From: Prevotellaceae bacterium
GTDB lineage: Bacteria; Bacteroidota; Bacteroidia; Bacteroidales; Bacteroidaceae
DNA: 14,335 bases
Assembly (NCBI GenBank): GCA_021204885.1
Contig: JAJPYP010000208.1
Coordinates: 1-14,335, forward strand
Direction: 5' to 3'
Below are positions 7,505 through 14,335 of the stretch, in pieces (the stretch's first letter is position 1; each line of letters starts with the position of its first letter). Below the pieces are notes generated by a model. The model was not told the DNA's origin and ran no database searches. It was given only the letters and a program-made list of their open reading frames with translations. The position numbers were made by a program, and so were the translations under genes.

Positions 7505-8839
7505 TTATATATATATATGTTTCTCATGCAGCTTTCCCATGAGTGCCGTGCCGTCTGCATTGAAACCCGTCAGTTCCACGTCCATCACCCGGTTGTCCAA
7601 CGCCTCGTTACGCGGCACTTCCACGCGGATGTAGTTGGGGGTGAAACCGTGCATGGGCATGCCCGGTTTGGAGCGTTCTAACAATACAGGCATTACCCGG
7701 CCGATGTGCTTGGCATAAAAAGCCTTCCACTTCAAGTCGGAGAGTGCCAACAGACGCCGGCTGCGCTCGTGTTTCTGGGCGGGAGTGACGACGTGCTCGA
7801 TGCGGAGCGCTTGTGTGCCCGGCCGTTCCGAGTAGCTGAATACATGGAGTTGCGTCACATCAAGGCTTTCGATGAAGCGGTAGCCTTGCTCGAAGCGCTC
7901 CTCTGTCTCTCCACGTGTGCCCACAATGACATCCACCCCGATGAAGGCGTCGGGTATCACACGGCGGATGTGGGCTACCTTGGCGGCGAACAGCGCCGTG
8001 TCGTAGCGGCGGCGCATCAGCTTCAACACCTCGTCGCAACCGGCTTGCAACGGCAAGTGGAAATGGGGCATGAAGTGGCGGGAACAGGCCACGTAGTCGA
8101 TGAGCTCCTCGGTCAGCAAGTTCGGTTCAAGCGAGGAGATGCGGTAACGCTCGATGCCGTCTACACAGTCCAACGCCTTGACCAAATCTATAAAGGTCTC
8201 GCCGGTGGTGCGGCCGAAGTCGCCGATGTTCACGCCTGTGAGTACAAGCTCCTTGCCACCTTCGGCAGCGGCTTGCCGTGCCTGTTCCACCAATGAGGCG
8301 ATGGAGCCGTTGCGGCTTCGTCCGCGTGCGAAGGGAATGGTGCAATAGGAGCAGAAGTAGTCACAGCCGTCTTGTACCTTCAGGAAGAAGCGCGTGCGGT
8401 CGCCCCGTGCACAAGAGGGGGAGAAGGTGCGTATCTCTTTCCATGTGGAGGTGTGCGCCTCTCCACTTTCGCGCTTCTGCCATTCGCCCAAGTAGCGCAA
8501 CAGTTCTCCCTTCTGTTCCGTGCCGAGCACCAAGTCCACCCCTTCAATCTGTGCCAGCGTGTCGGGCTTGAGTTGCGCATAGCATCCCATTACCACCACG
8601 AAAGCACCGGGATGCTGTTTCACCAACCGGTGGATGGCTTGGCGGCACTTGTGGTCGGCTGTTTCGGTGACGGTGCAGGTGTTTATCACGCAGATGTCAG
8701 CCCGTTCTCCTTTCCGTGCCGTGCGTATGCCGGCCTCGCGCAACGTGCGGCATACGGCGGAACTCTCGGCGAAGTTCAGCTTGCAGCCTAAGGTGTAATA
8801 CACCGCGCATTTGTCTTGGAAAGTGTTGGGGTAGGTCAT
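7505..8839 (-). CDS. mtaB: tRNA t6A37 methylthiotransferase (radical SAM)
   Basis: Converts N6-threonylcarbamoyladenosine at position 37 of ANN-decoding tRNAs to the 2-methylthio form (ms2t6A). At 444 residues it has the three-domain layout of the family. The N-terminal UPF0004 domain carries Cys19 (YTLGCKLNFAES), Cys55 (VINTCTVTETAD) and Cys86 (VMGCYAQLKP), ligands of the auxiliary iron-sulfur cluster. The radical SAM motif CxxxCxxC is Cys159, Cys163 and Cys166 in DGCDYFCSYCTIPFARGRSR. A TRAM-like RNA-binding domain covers about 380-440. YTLGCKLN and the overall length favour MtaB over MiaB or RimO. It lies inside the left-pointing block, 34 bases after the repeat protein gene, with no promoter box visible in that gap. 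The final codons and the TAA are part of an alternating TA tract. Confidence 0.92.
   Translation of the reverse strand: MTYPNTFQDKCAVYYTLGCKLNFAESSAVCRTLREAGIRTARKGERADICVINTCTVTETADHKCRQAIHRLVKQHPGAFVVVMGCYAQLKPDTLAQIEGVDLVLGTEQKGELLRYLGEWQKRESGEAHTSTWKEIRTFSPSCARGDRTRFFLKVQDGCDYFCSYCTIPFARGRSRNGSIASLVEQARQAAAEGGKELVLTGVNIGDFGRTTGETFIDLVKALDCVDGIERYRISSLEPNLLTEELIDYVACSRHFMPHFHLPLQAGCDEVLKLMRRRYDTALFAAKVAHIRRVIPDAFIGVDVIVGTRGETEERFEQGYRFIESLDVTQLHVFSYSERPGTQALRIEHVVTPAQKHERSRRLLALSDLKWKAFYAKHIGRVMPVLLERSKPGMPMHGFTPNYIRVEVPRNEALDNRVMDVELTGFNADGTALMGKLHEKHIYI
7506..7518. repeat. 13-base alternating TA tract across the mtaB stop codon
   Basis: Six and a half TA units run through the last mtaB codons (His-Ile-Tyr-Ile) and two bases of its TAA stop. 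Loss of one TA unit would change the ending to Lys-Val and move the stop only a few bases on, so slippage would barely alter the protein. The tract lies just before the lpxL-like gene and could matter as an AT-rich leader. Confidence 0.8.
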
Positions 8840-8873
8840 TGAAGCTGCTGTTTAGGATGGATTACAGGTTATG

Positions 8874-10028
8874 TTAGAATAGAACGAGCCCCGCCTCGTA
8901 AATAACGCCGTTGTCATAGCCTGCATGGTGTTTGTAACGGCGGTCCCATCCGTAGCCTCCCGTAAGGAAGATGCCTAAGATGTCCGTGGGGCGGTACTCC
9001 AAGTTAAGACGGGTTTGAAGGGCGTAGAGGCGCGGGGGATAGCTTTGGCGCTTGTTCTTGAAAAGCGCTATATGGCCGTATCCCAAATCGCCGCTCAAGA
9101 AAAGGCGCTTGCATAGCGGTAATTCTGCACCGGCACGGTAGAAGAAAGCGGTGGAGAATTTATCGCTGAAATCAAGGTAAGGAGCGCCTATACCCAAGAT
9201 GGTGTAGTAGACTTTGTTCTTGAAGCGCACCGCCATGTTCAACTTCGTGCTGTTACCGCCATAGAGCATCAGCTGGACTCTTGTATGTGGATTGGCGTTT
9301 ACCAATCCCAACTGGAAGCCGTCCAACTGTTCCCGGTAGTAATTCACCAATCCTATCTGTAACCCACGGCCCCGCACAAGGATGTTGCATGGAGCCAACT
9401 GCACGCCGTCGGTGTTCTGGGAAGCCACGTTGCCAAGGCCCGACAGTTGTACCCCTTTCATACTTCCTGCGGCCACGTTCAGCAATCCGGCCAACTGCAC
9501 CCCTTCAACATGAGATGCCCCTACGTTTGCCAATCCTGCCAATTCGAGTCCTGTACTTTGACTGCCCGCGATGTTGACCAAACCGCTTGCCAACACGCCG
9601 TAGTTGTCGCTGCCTGTCACGTTGACCCATCCTGAAGCCATCACGCCACGCACGTCGTTGCTTGCGATGCCCACCAATCCCGATAGGGAGATACCTGCCA
9701 CGTCACGGCCGTTTACATTGGTGATGCCGGCTATTTGGAAGCCGTTCACATCACCGTTCACCACGTTGGCAAGTCCCGATAGTTGCACGCCGTTCATCTC
9801 TTTTCCTACTACCGCTCCCAAGACATTCACGCCAAAGCCGTTCAGCCGGTTCATGGCCGAAAGGAGCCCGATATTGAGGGAAGTTCCTCCCACCGTGTCC
9901 GTGCGTTGCGTGGCTATCCCTTTCCACAGGGAGAGGTCCACTCCCTGAGCGTATGCCTGCTCCTTGCCAATCAGCAAAGAGAGGAGCAACGCAAGGATCC
10001 ATAAGAGACTATGGCGGGCAGGGTTCAT
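8874..10028 (-). CDS. Exported 16-residue-repeat protein with beta-rich C-terminus (LA_2272-like surface repeat type)
   Basis: Function unknown. I chose the ATG at 10028, giving 384 residues, because it begins a clear signal peptide: a short basic start, a hydrophobic core LLWILALLLSLLIG, then AYA-QG as a type I cleavage site near residue 27. The open frame extends 24 basic residues further upstream, but that would bury the signal inside the ligase gene. Residues about 64-250 are tandem repeats of the form G-V-Q-L-x-G-L-x-N-V followed by six variable residues. They resemble the repeats of LA_2272-type surface proteins and suggest a beta-solenoid or a series of beta hairpins. Residues about 251-384 alternate hydrophobic and polar, contain many aromatics and end in GLVLF; a terminal Phe is common in outer-membrane barrels. 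The start lies 4 bases after the ligase stop, suggesting translational coupling. An outer-membrane or surface location is inferred. Confidence 0.8.
   Translation of the reverse strand: MNPARHSLLWILALLLSLLIGKEQAYAQGVDLSLWKGIATQRTDTVGGTSLNIGLLSAMNRLNGFGVNVLGAVVGKEMNGVQLSGLANVVNGDVNGFQIAGITNVNGRDVAGISLSGLVGIASNDVRGVMASGWVNVTGSDNYGVLASGLVNIAGSQSTGLELAGLANVGASHVEGVQLAGLLNVAAGSMKGVQLSGLGNVASQNTDGVQLAPCNILVRGRGLQIGLVNYYREQLDGFQLGLVNANPHTRVQLMLYGGNSTKLNMAVRFKNKVYYTILGIGAPYLDFSDKFSTAFFYRAGAELPLCKRLFLSGDLGYGHIALFKNKRQSYPPRLYALQTRLNLEYRPTDILGIFLTGGYGWDRRYKHHAGYDNGVIYEAGLVLF
9279..9839 (-). repeat. Coding tandem repeat, 48-base (16-residue) unit
   Basis: Bases 9408-9791 encode eight consecutive units of exactly 16 residues, for example GVQLSGLANVVNGDVN, GLELAGLANVGASHVE and GVQLAGLLNVAAGSMK. 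One further divergent 16-residue unit precedes them (from 9839) and three shortened units of 14-15 residues follow (to 9279). The fixed positions are Gly1, a hydrophobic residue at 2 and 4, Gly6, a hydrophobic residue at 7, usually Asn9, and a hydrophobic residue at 10. The DNA copies have diverged, so this is an old protein repeat rather than a recent slippage array. Confidence 0.9.
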
Positions 10029-10032
10029 GCGC

Positions 10033-11691
10033 TTATCCTTTCTCCGTTTGGTAGAGGAAACGTTTGATGGACCGCTTGGGAGTCTTCTCGAACTCTTCAT
10101 GGTGGATAACGAGCCTGGCCACTTGGCTGTATGCCGGTAACTGTCCGTTCAAGGCCGTGCGGTTCTCCTCCATGATGCGTGCCAAGTCTCCTTCAGCCAA
10201 ACCTTGGGCCGTGGCATCCTCGAAGTCGGGATAGACCAATCCTACCAATTGTCCTTCCTGCTGAATGACGATGCTTTCCGATACGTAGGGCAGGTTGTTG
10301 AGCAACTCTTCAATCTCTTCGGGATAGATGTTCTGTCCGCTGGCACCTAAAAGCATGTTCTTGCTGCGGCCCTTGATGGTCACGTTGCCCGCTTCATCCT
10401 TCAGTGCCAAGTCGCCTGTATGGAGCCATCCTTCGGCATCGATTACCTCCCTCGTGGCCTCCTCGTTCTTGTAGTAACCTGTCATGACGTTGGCTCCACG
10501 GCACACGATCTCACCCACAATGCGCGTAGGGTCGGGAGAGAGTATCTTCACCTCCATGCGGGTAACCGCCTTGCCGCAAGAACCGGGCTTGAAGCTATGC
10601 CAATCCTCGTAGCAGATGAGCGGCGCACATTCCGTCATGCCATATCCCACGGTATAGGGGAAATCTATCATCTTGAGGAACTGCTCCACTTCGTGGTTGA
10701 AGGCCGCTCCGCCGATGATAATCTCCTCAAACCGGCCGCCAAAGGCATCCATCACCTGCTTGCGTATGGAACTCTTGACTTTGTCGTTGATGATGGGCAA
10801 TTTCAGCAACAGTTTCATGGTGGGTGTCTCCAACTTGGGAAGCACCCGTTTCTTGATGATTTTCTCGATGATGAGCGGTACGGATATTACCAAGTCGGGT
10901 CTTACCTCATTGAACGCTTGGAAGATGATGTTCGGACTTGGGGTGCGGGTAAGGAAATGGATGTGACACCCTACACAGAACTCATAGATGAATTCGAAGG
11001 CCAGCCCGTACATGTGTGCCATGGGCAATATGCTCACCATGTTGCTGCCCGCCTTCATGGGCAGCCTTTCAAAGGCGAAGGTCGTGTTTGACCAAAGGCT
11101 ACGGTAGGGCAGCATCACTCCTTTGGGGAGGCTCGTGGTGCCGGAAGTGTAGTTGAGCACAGCCAGTTCCTCAGGGCTGTCCTCGTGGTATTTGACATGC
11201 TCTTGACGGAAGTTCTTGGGATATTTCCTGCCGAAAAGCTCGTTCAGGTGCTCGCGGGCGTATGGCAACCGCACGTTACGTGAAACCGACAACGAGAAGT
11301 CCATGATTTGGATGATACCTTGCAGGTTAGGCATGGCCGACTCGTCGAGTCCTTTCTATACTTGGTCGCCCACGAAGAGGAGCTTCGCGTCTGAATGGTT
11401 GACGATGTTGTGCACGTTCTCCGGCTTGAACTCGTGCAGGATGGGTACGGCCACCGCCCCGTAGGTCAGTGTGGCAAGGAAAGCCACGCCCCAATGGGCG
11501 CTGTTGCGTCCGCACAGGGCTATCTTGTCGCCCTTCTCTATTCCTCCCGCCTCAAATAGAAGGTGTAGTTTCTCTATCTTGCGTGCCACGTCATTGTATT
11601 GCAGCGTGGCTCCTTTGTAGTCGGTCAAGGCATCGCGGTCCCAGTTCTTACGGATGCTATCCTCGATATAGGCTATAAAACTCTGTTCCAT
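10033..11691 (-). pseudogene. AMP-forming acyl-CoA ligase-like gene interrupted by one in-frame TAG
   Basis: Intact members join a carboxylic acid, usually a long-chain fatty acid, to CoA through an acyl-adenylate. The frame is open from the ATG at 11691 to the TAA at 10033 (552 codons before the stop) except for TAG at codon 112. The part before it (111 residues, ending LLFVGDQV) and the part after it lie in the same frame and together make a normal-length enzyme. Motifs in joint numbering: the ATP loop YTSGTTSLPKG at 181-191, GYGMTE at 350-355, the adenylate-binding TGD at 426-428, the hinge region KGRSKNMLLGASGQNIYPEE, and the C-terminal lysine in KRSIKRFLY at about 544. All core residues are kept and there is no other lesion, so the stop is recent, a sequence error, or read through. 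A restart at the ATG at 11334 would give 433 residues lacking part of the N-terminal domain. fcl ends 34 bases upstream; the repeat protein starts 4 bases downstream. Confidence 0.85.
11356..11358 (-). other. In-frame amber stop (TAG) inside the acyl-CoA ligase-like gene
   Basis: On the minus strand the sequence reads GAC CAA GTA TAG AAA GGA CTC, giving D-Q-V-stop-K-G-L. The protein-like sequence continues unchanged in the same frame. A one-base change from TGG (Trp), CAG or AAG would explain it; I favour Trp from memory of related sequences. No other gene in the window ends in TAG: nine end in TAA and two in TGA. Confidence 0.95.
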
Positions 11692-11725
11692 ACTTCTTCA
11701 TTGATAGTTGATAATCGGGGAAGGC

Positions 11726-12805
11726 TTATGCTTGCAGGTACCAGTCGTACAACCGCCTTACCCCCTCTTCAATCTCAATACGGTGGTGCCACCCCAAGGC
11801 ATGCAGCTTGGAGGGGTCGGTGAGCTTGCGCGGGGTACCGTCGGGCTTGCCGCTATCGAAGGTAACCGTTCCTTGATAGCCCACGGTATCGGACACCAAC
11901 CTTGCCAACGCGCGGATGGTTAGTTCCTTCCCCGTACCGATGTTGATGTGGCAATTGCGTATCTCGCCGCCGTCTGTTATAGAATAGGTATCCTTGAAAT
12001 CGACCCTCTCCATCACGAACACACAAGCATCGGCCATCTCCTCGCTCCAAAGGAATTCGCGCAGCGGCTTCCCCGTTCCCCACAACACCACTTCCTTGTC
12101 ATGGATGCCGTATTTGGCCAGCACGTCACGTATGGCCGCCACTTCCGCCTTGCCGTTGATACCTTCAACGGGGCGACGGTCCAAATCGTGCCGTATGGAC
12201 TCCCAACTGCCCGTCATCAGGCAGTGCGCCAAATGAATCTTGCGCATCATGGCAGGCAGCACGTGGCTTCGTTCCAAGTCGAAGTTGTCATTCGGCCCGT
12301 AAAGATTGGTGGGCATCACGGCGATGTAGTTCGTGCCATATTGCAGGTTGAAGCTTTCGCACAGTTTCAGCCCCGCTATCTTGGCGATGGCGTATGGCTC
12401 GTTCGTGTACTCCAAAGGAGAGGTAAGAAGCACCTCCTCGCGCATGGGTTGCCGCGCGTCGCGCGGATAGATGCAGGTGCTGCCCAAGAAGAGCAGTTTC
12501 TTTACTCCGTGCCGGTAGCTCTCGCCGATGACGTTTTGTTGTATCTGCAAGTTACGGTAGATAAAGTCGGCACGGTAGCGGCTGTTGGCCATGATGCCTC
12601 CCACGTAGGCGGCTGCAAGGAATACATACGCCGGCCGCTCCATGTCGAAGAAGCGGCGCACCGCCTCCCCGTCAAGCAAGTCCAGCTCTTCGTGGCTCTT
12701 GCCTACAAGGTTGGTATATCCTTTCGCTCGCAGGCTCTTCCAAATGGCCGAACCCACCAACCCGCGATGTCCCGCCACATAGATTTTAGCGCCCTTGTCC
12801 ATCAT
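11726..12805 (-). CDS. fcl: GDP-L-fucose synthase (GDP-4-keto-6-deoxymannose epimerase/reductase)
   Basis: Turns GDP-4-keto-6-deoxy-D-mannose into GDP-L-fucose by 3,5-epimerisation and NADPH-dependent reduction, following Gmd in the cytosol. A 359-residue short-chain dehydrogenase-type protein. The dinucleotide loop is [12 protein letters not shown] (10-21). The active-site residues lie exactly two positions after their E. coli counterparts: Ser109 and Cys111 (LGSTCIYP), Tyr138 and Lys142 (YAIAK), and His181 (RSHVLPAM). [10 protein letters not shown] follows at 167-176. Residues about 192-236 form an insertion of some 35 residues absent from the E. coli enzyme as I recall it, which explains the extra length. 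Two ATG codons stand in tandem at 12805 and 12802. The first overlaps the end of gmd by 20 bases, so the two are surely co-transcribed. Confidence 0.95.
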   Translation of the reverse strand: MMDKGAKIYVAGHRGLVGSAIWKSLRAKGYTNLVGKSHEELDLLDGEAVRRFFDMERPAYVFLAAAYVGGIMANSRYRADFIYRNLQIQQNVIGESYRHGVKKLLFLGSTCIYPRDARQPMREEVLLTSPLEYTNEPYAIAKIAGLKLCESFNLQYGTNYIAVMPTNLYGPNDNFDLERSHVLPAMMRKIHLAHCLMTGSWESIRHDLDRRPVEGINGKAEVAAIRDVLAKYGIHDKEVVLWGTGKPLREFLWSEEMADACVFVMERVDFKDTYSITDGGEIRNCHINIGTGKELTIRALARLVSDTVGYQGTVTFDSGKPDGTPRKLTDPSKLHALGWHHRIEIEEGVRRLYDWYLQA

Positions 12806-13862
12806 AGTGTCTCTTTACGTATGCCATGTCGGAAACCGCCATGATGTGCACCAACTCCTTGAAACCGGTCTTGGTGGGGTTCCAGCCAAGCACCCGCTTC
12901 GCCTTGGAGGGGTCGCCCATGAGCTGTTCCACTTCGCAGGGACGGAAATAACGCTTGTCTACTTCTACCAACACACGGCCGCTCCCGGCGTCGATGCCCT
13001 TCTCGTCGATGCCCGAGCCTTCCCAGCGCAAACTGATACCCACCTCTTGGAAAGCCAGCGTGGCAAACTCGCGCACGGTGTGCATCTCGCCAGTGGCTAT
13101 GACGAAATCCTCGGGCGTGTCGTGTCGCAACATCAACCACATGCACTCCACGTAATCCTTGGCATAGCCCCAATCGCGCCGGGCATCCAAGTTGCCCAAG
13201 TAGAGTTTGTCCTGATGGCCTTGCGCGATGCGTGCGGCCGCTAACGTGATTTTGCGCGTGACGAACGTCTCGCCCCTGCGCTCGCTCTCGTGGTTGAAGA
13301 GTATGCCGTTCACGGCGAACATGCCGTAACTCTCGCGGTAATTCTTGGTAATCCAGAACCCATACTGCTTGGCCACGCCGTAGGGACTGCGCGGATAGAA
13401 AGGCGTGGTTTCCCTTTGGGGCACCTCCTGCACCTTCCCGAAAAGTTCGGATGTGGAAGCCTGGTAGATTCTCGTATGCTTCTCCATGCCCAAGATGCGC
13501 ACGGCTTCCAGCATGCGCAGCGTGCCTACGGCATCGGCCTCGGCCGTATATTCGGGCACGTCGAACGACACCTTCACGTGGCTTTGCGCGGCCAAGTTGT
13601 AAATCTCGTCGGGCTGTACCAATTGGATGATGCGGATGAGCGAGCTACTGTCGGTCATGTCGCCATAATGGAGGTTCACCAACCGTTCTTTTTTCATGTC
13701 GCGCACCCATTCGTCTAAATAGAGATGCTCGATGCGTCCCGTGTTGAACGAAGAGGAGTGGCGCAGGATGCCGTGTACCTCATACCCTTTTTCAATCAAA
13801 AACTCCGCAAGGAATGAACCGTCTTGTCCCGTAATACCTGTGATGAGCGCTCTTTTCACCAT
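12786..13862 (-). CDS. gmd: GDP-mannose 4,6-dehydratase
   Basis: Removes water from GDP-D-mannose to give GDP-4-keto-6-deoxy-D-mannose, the first committed step to GDP-L-fucose. The 358-residue length is normal. The NADP-binding loop is GITGQDGSF (9-17). Thr137 and Glu139 (in [11 protein letters not shown]) together with Tyr161 and Lys165 ([10 protein letters not shown]) form the expected active site. Further family signatures are [15 protein letters not shown] near 34-48, the [14 protein letters not shown] motif and RYFRP near the C-terminus. It is the first gene of the left-pointing block: a promoter box lies 41 bases upstream and fcl overlaps its end. GDP-fucose in Bacteroides feeds capsular polysaccharide and protein O-glycan synthesis; no capsule cluster is visible here. 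Confidence 0.96.
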   Translation of the reverse strand: MVKRALITGITGQDGSFLAEFLIEKGYEVHGILRHSSSFNTGRIEHLYLDEWVRDMKKERLVNLHYGDMTDSSSLIRIIQLVQPDEIYNLAAQSHVKVSFDVPEYTAEADAVGTLRMLEAVRILGMEKHTRIYQASTSELFGKVQEVPQRETTPFYPRSPYGVAKQYGFWITKNYRESYGMFAVNGILFNHESERRGETFVTRKITLAAARIAQGHQDKLYLGNLDARRDWGYAKDYVECMWLMLRHDTPEDFVIATGEMHTVREFATLAFQEVGISLRWEGSGIDEKGIDAGSGRVLVEVDKRYFRPCEVEQLMGDPSKAKRVLGWNPTKTGFKELVHIMAVSDMAYVKRHYDGQGR

Positions 13863-13902
13863 TCGTTATGTTGTTTAGATACTACATTATTATAATCGGG
13901 AG

Positions 13903-13910
13903 CAAAGATA
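13903..13910 (-). promoter_or_regulatory. Bacteroidetes-type -7 promoter box (TATCTTTG) for gmd and the downstream block
   Basis: The minus strand carries TATCTTTG, an exact match to the Bacteroidetes consensus TAnnTTTG. It lies 41 bases before the gmd ATG and so predicts a short AT-rich leader of about 35 bases. No clear TTTG -33 element is found at the usual spacing; a palindrome occupies that place. This is the only convincing promoter box I found for the seven left-pointing genes. Confidence 0.75.
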
Positions 13911-13923
13911 GTGTTTTTTTCTG

Positions 13924-13936
13924 AACCGGACCGGTT
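13924..13936. promoter_or_regulatory. Perfect 13-base palindrome over the expected -33 region of the gmd promoter
   Basis: AACCGG-A-CCGGTT is a perfect inverted repeat with a one-base centre. It reaches into the stop codon of the upstream permease gene, and its centre is about 33 bases before the predicted transcription start. As RNA it could form a five-pair hairpin for the permease transcript, but on that strand a run of A follows, not T, so it is not a standard terminator. An operator is possible but unproven. Confidence 0.4.
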
Positions 13937-14335
13937 ACTTCGGTGCCTTCTTGTAGAGATAGAATGCGATGAAGGCGTAGAGGATATTGGGAATCCAGAC
14001 GGCGATGGACGGGGGCATATTGCCGTTCACGGCAAAAGTGGAAGCGATGGTCTGGAAGAGGATATAGGAGAAACTAAGCGCCAGGCCGATGCCCAAATGC
14101 AGTCCCATGCCTCCCTTGGTCTTGCGCGAGGAGAGCGACACGCCGATTAGGGTCAAGATGAACGAGGCGAACGACATGGCGATGCGCTTGTGGTACTCTA
14201 TCTCAAACTCCTTGATGTTGGCGAAGCCCCGTTGTCGTTGCCGGTCAATGTAGGTGTTTAACTCCGGGCTGGTCATCATCTCCTGCTGGTTGCGTGTGAC
14301 GAGCAGGTCGGCCGGTTCCATCTGTAGAGTGGTGT
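13935..14335 (-). CDS. LptF/LptG-family (YjgP/YjgQ) lipopolysaccharide export permease, C-terminal part only
   Basis: Inner-membrane permease subunit of the ABC transporter that pulls lipopolysaccharide from the inner membrane towards the cell surface. The frame stays open to the window edge (T-T-L-Q precedes the Met at 14321), so only about 133 of several hundred residues are seen. The pattern fits the family C-terminus: the end of the periplasmic domain (MEPADLLVTRNQQEMM), a cytoplasmic-facing EIEYHKRIAMSFASF segment starting a membrane helix, then two more helices (about GLHLGIGLALSFSYILFQ and WIPNILYAFIAFYLY) and a basic end, KKAPK. The helix order and the E-Y-H-K-R entry are typical of LptF/LptG; I cannot tell which of the two it is. 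Its stop lies 72 bases before the gmd start on the same strand, with the gmd promoter between them. Confidence 0.85.
   Translation of the reverse strand, partial: TTLQMEPADLLVTRNQQEMMTSPELNTYIDRQRQRGFANIKEFEIEYHKRIAMSFASFILTLIGVSLSSRKTKGGMGLHLGIGLALSFSYILFQTIASTFAVNGNMPPSIAVWIPNILYAFIAFYLYKKAPK

Noticed and set aside
10029..10100. Upstream start giving a 24-residue extension of the repeat protein
   Set aside because: The extension is basic and overlaps the ligase C-terminus. A proper signal peptide begins at the ATG at 10028.
11335..11358. Ligase gene annotated as two separate genes, or as a frameshift
   Set aside because: Both halves are in the same frame with only a TAG between them and continuous homology-like sequence, so it is one gene with a nonsense codon.
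11948..12844. Open frame of 298 codons on the plus strand across fcl and the end of gmd
   Set aside because: It spans two well-supported genes on the other strand, has shadow-like composition and no motif.
1..14335. CRISPR array, tRNA or rRNA genes, insertion sequence, phage or toxin-antitoxin genes
   Set aside because: I looked for direct repeats with spacers, terminal inverted repeats, RNA gene signatures and transposase or integrase motifs, and saw none. Nearly all bases are within confident protein genes.

Overview
The window looks like chromosomal core sequence from a gut-type member of the Bacteroidales (Bacteroidaceae-like). Three things point there: the protein families (a B12-dependent ribonucleotide reductase, a DPE2-type 4-alpha-glucanotransferase with two starch-binding domains, Gmd/Fcl, an HtrB/LpxL-type acyltransferase and MtaB), a TATCTTTG promoter box of the Bacteroidetes type before gmd, and the lack of clear Shine-Dalgarno sequences. 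By eye the DNA is fairly GC-rich for this order (roughly mid-50s percent). The species cannot be named from this evidence.

Right-pointing block, bases 1-5481: the 3' part of nrdJ (its start lies outside the window), an 81-base gap with a stem-loop, malQ, and folB. malQ and folB overlap by 4 bases (ATGA). These genes make deoxynucleotides, rearrange maltodextrins and supply folate precursors.

Left-pointing block, bases 13910 down to 5456: a promoter box followed by seven tightly packed genes, read in the order gmd, fcl, AMP-forming acyl-CoA ligase-like gene, 16-residue-repeat envelope protein, mtaB, lpxL-like acyltransferase, GT2 glycosyltransferase. Gaps are 4 to 41 bases or small overlaps, so one transcription unit is likely. 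Gmd and Fcl make GDP-L-fucose. The acyltransferase, glycosyltransferase, acyl ligase and exported repeat protein are all plausible envelope or lipid functions; MtaB, a tRNA-modifying enzyme, is the odd one out. The last gene runs into folB tail to tail with a 26-base overlap. At the right edge is the C-terminal part of an LptF/LptG-type permease gene, also left-pointing and cut by the window end.

The two most notable points are a single in-frame TAG inside the acyl ligase gene (codon 112), with intact coding sequence in the same frame on both sides, and an exported protein with at least eight consecutive, exactly 16-residue repeats followed by a beta-rich C-terminus. I see no mobile element, CRISPR array, tRNA, rRNA or phage gene. 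No stretch longer than 300 bases lacks a gene. I do not see a clearly new multi-gene system; the repeat protein and its coupling to the ligase are the best leads.
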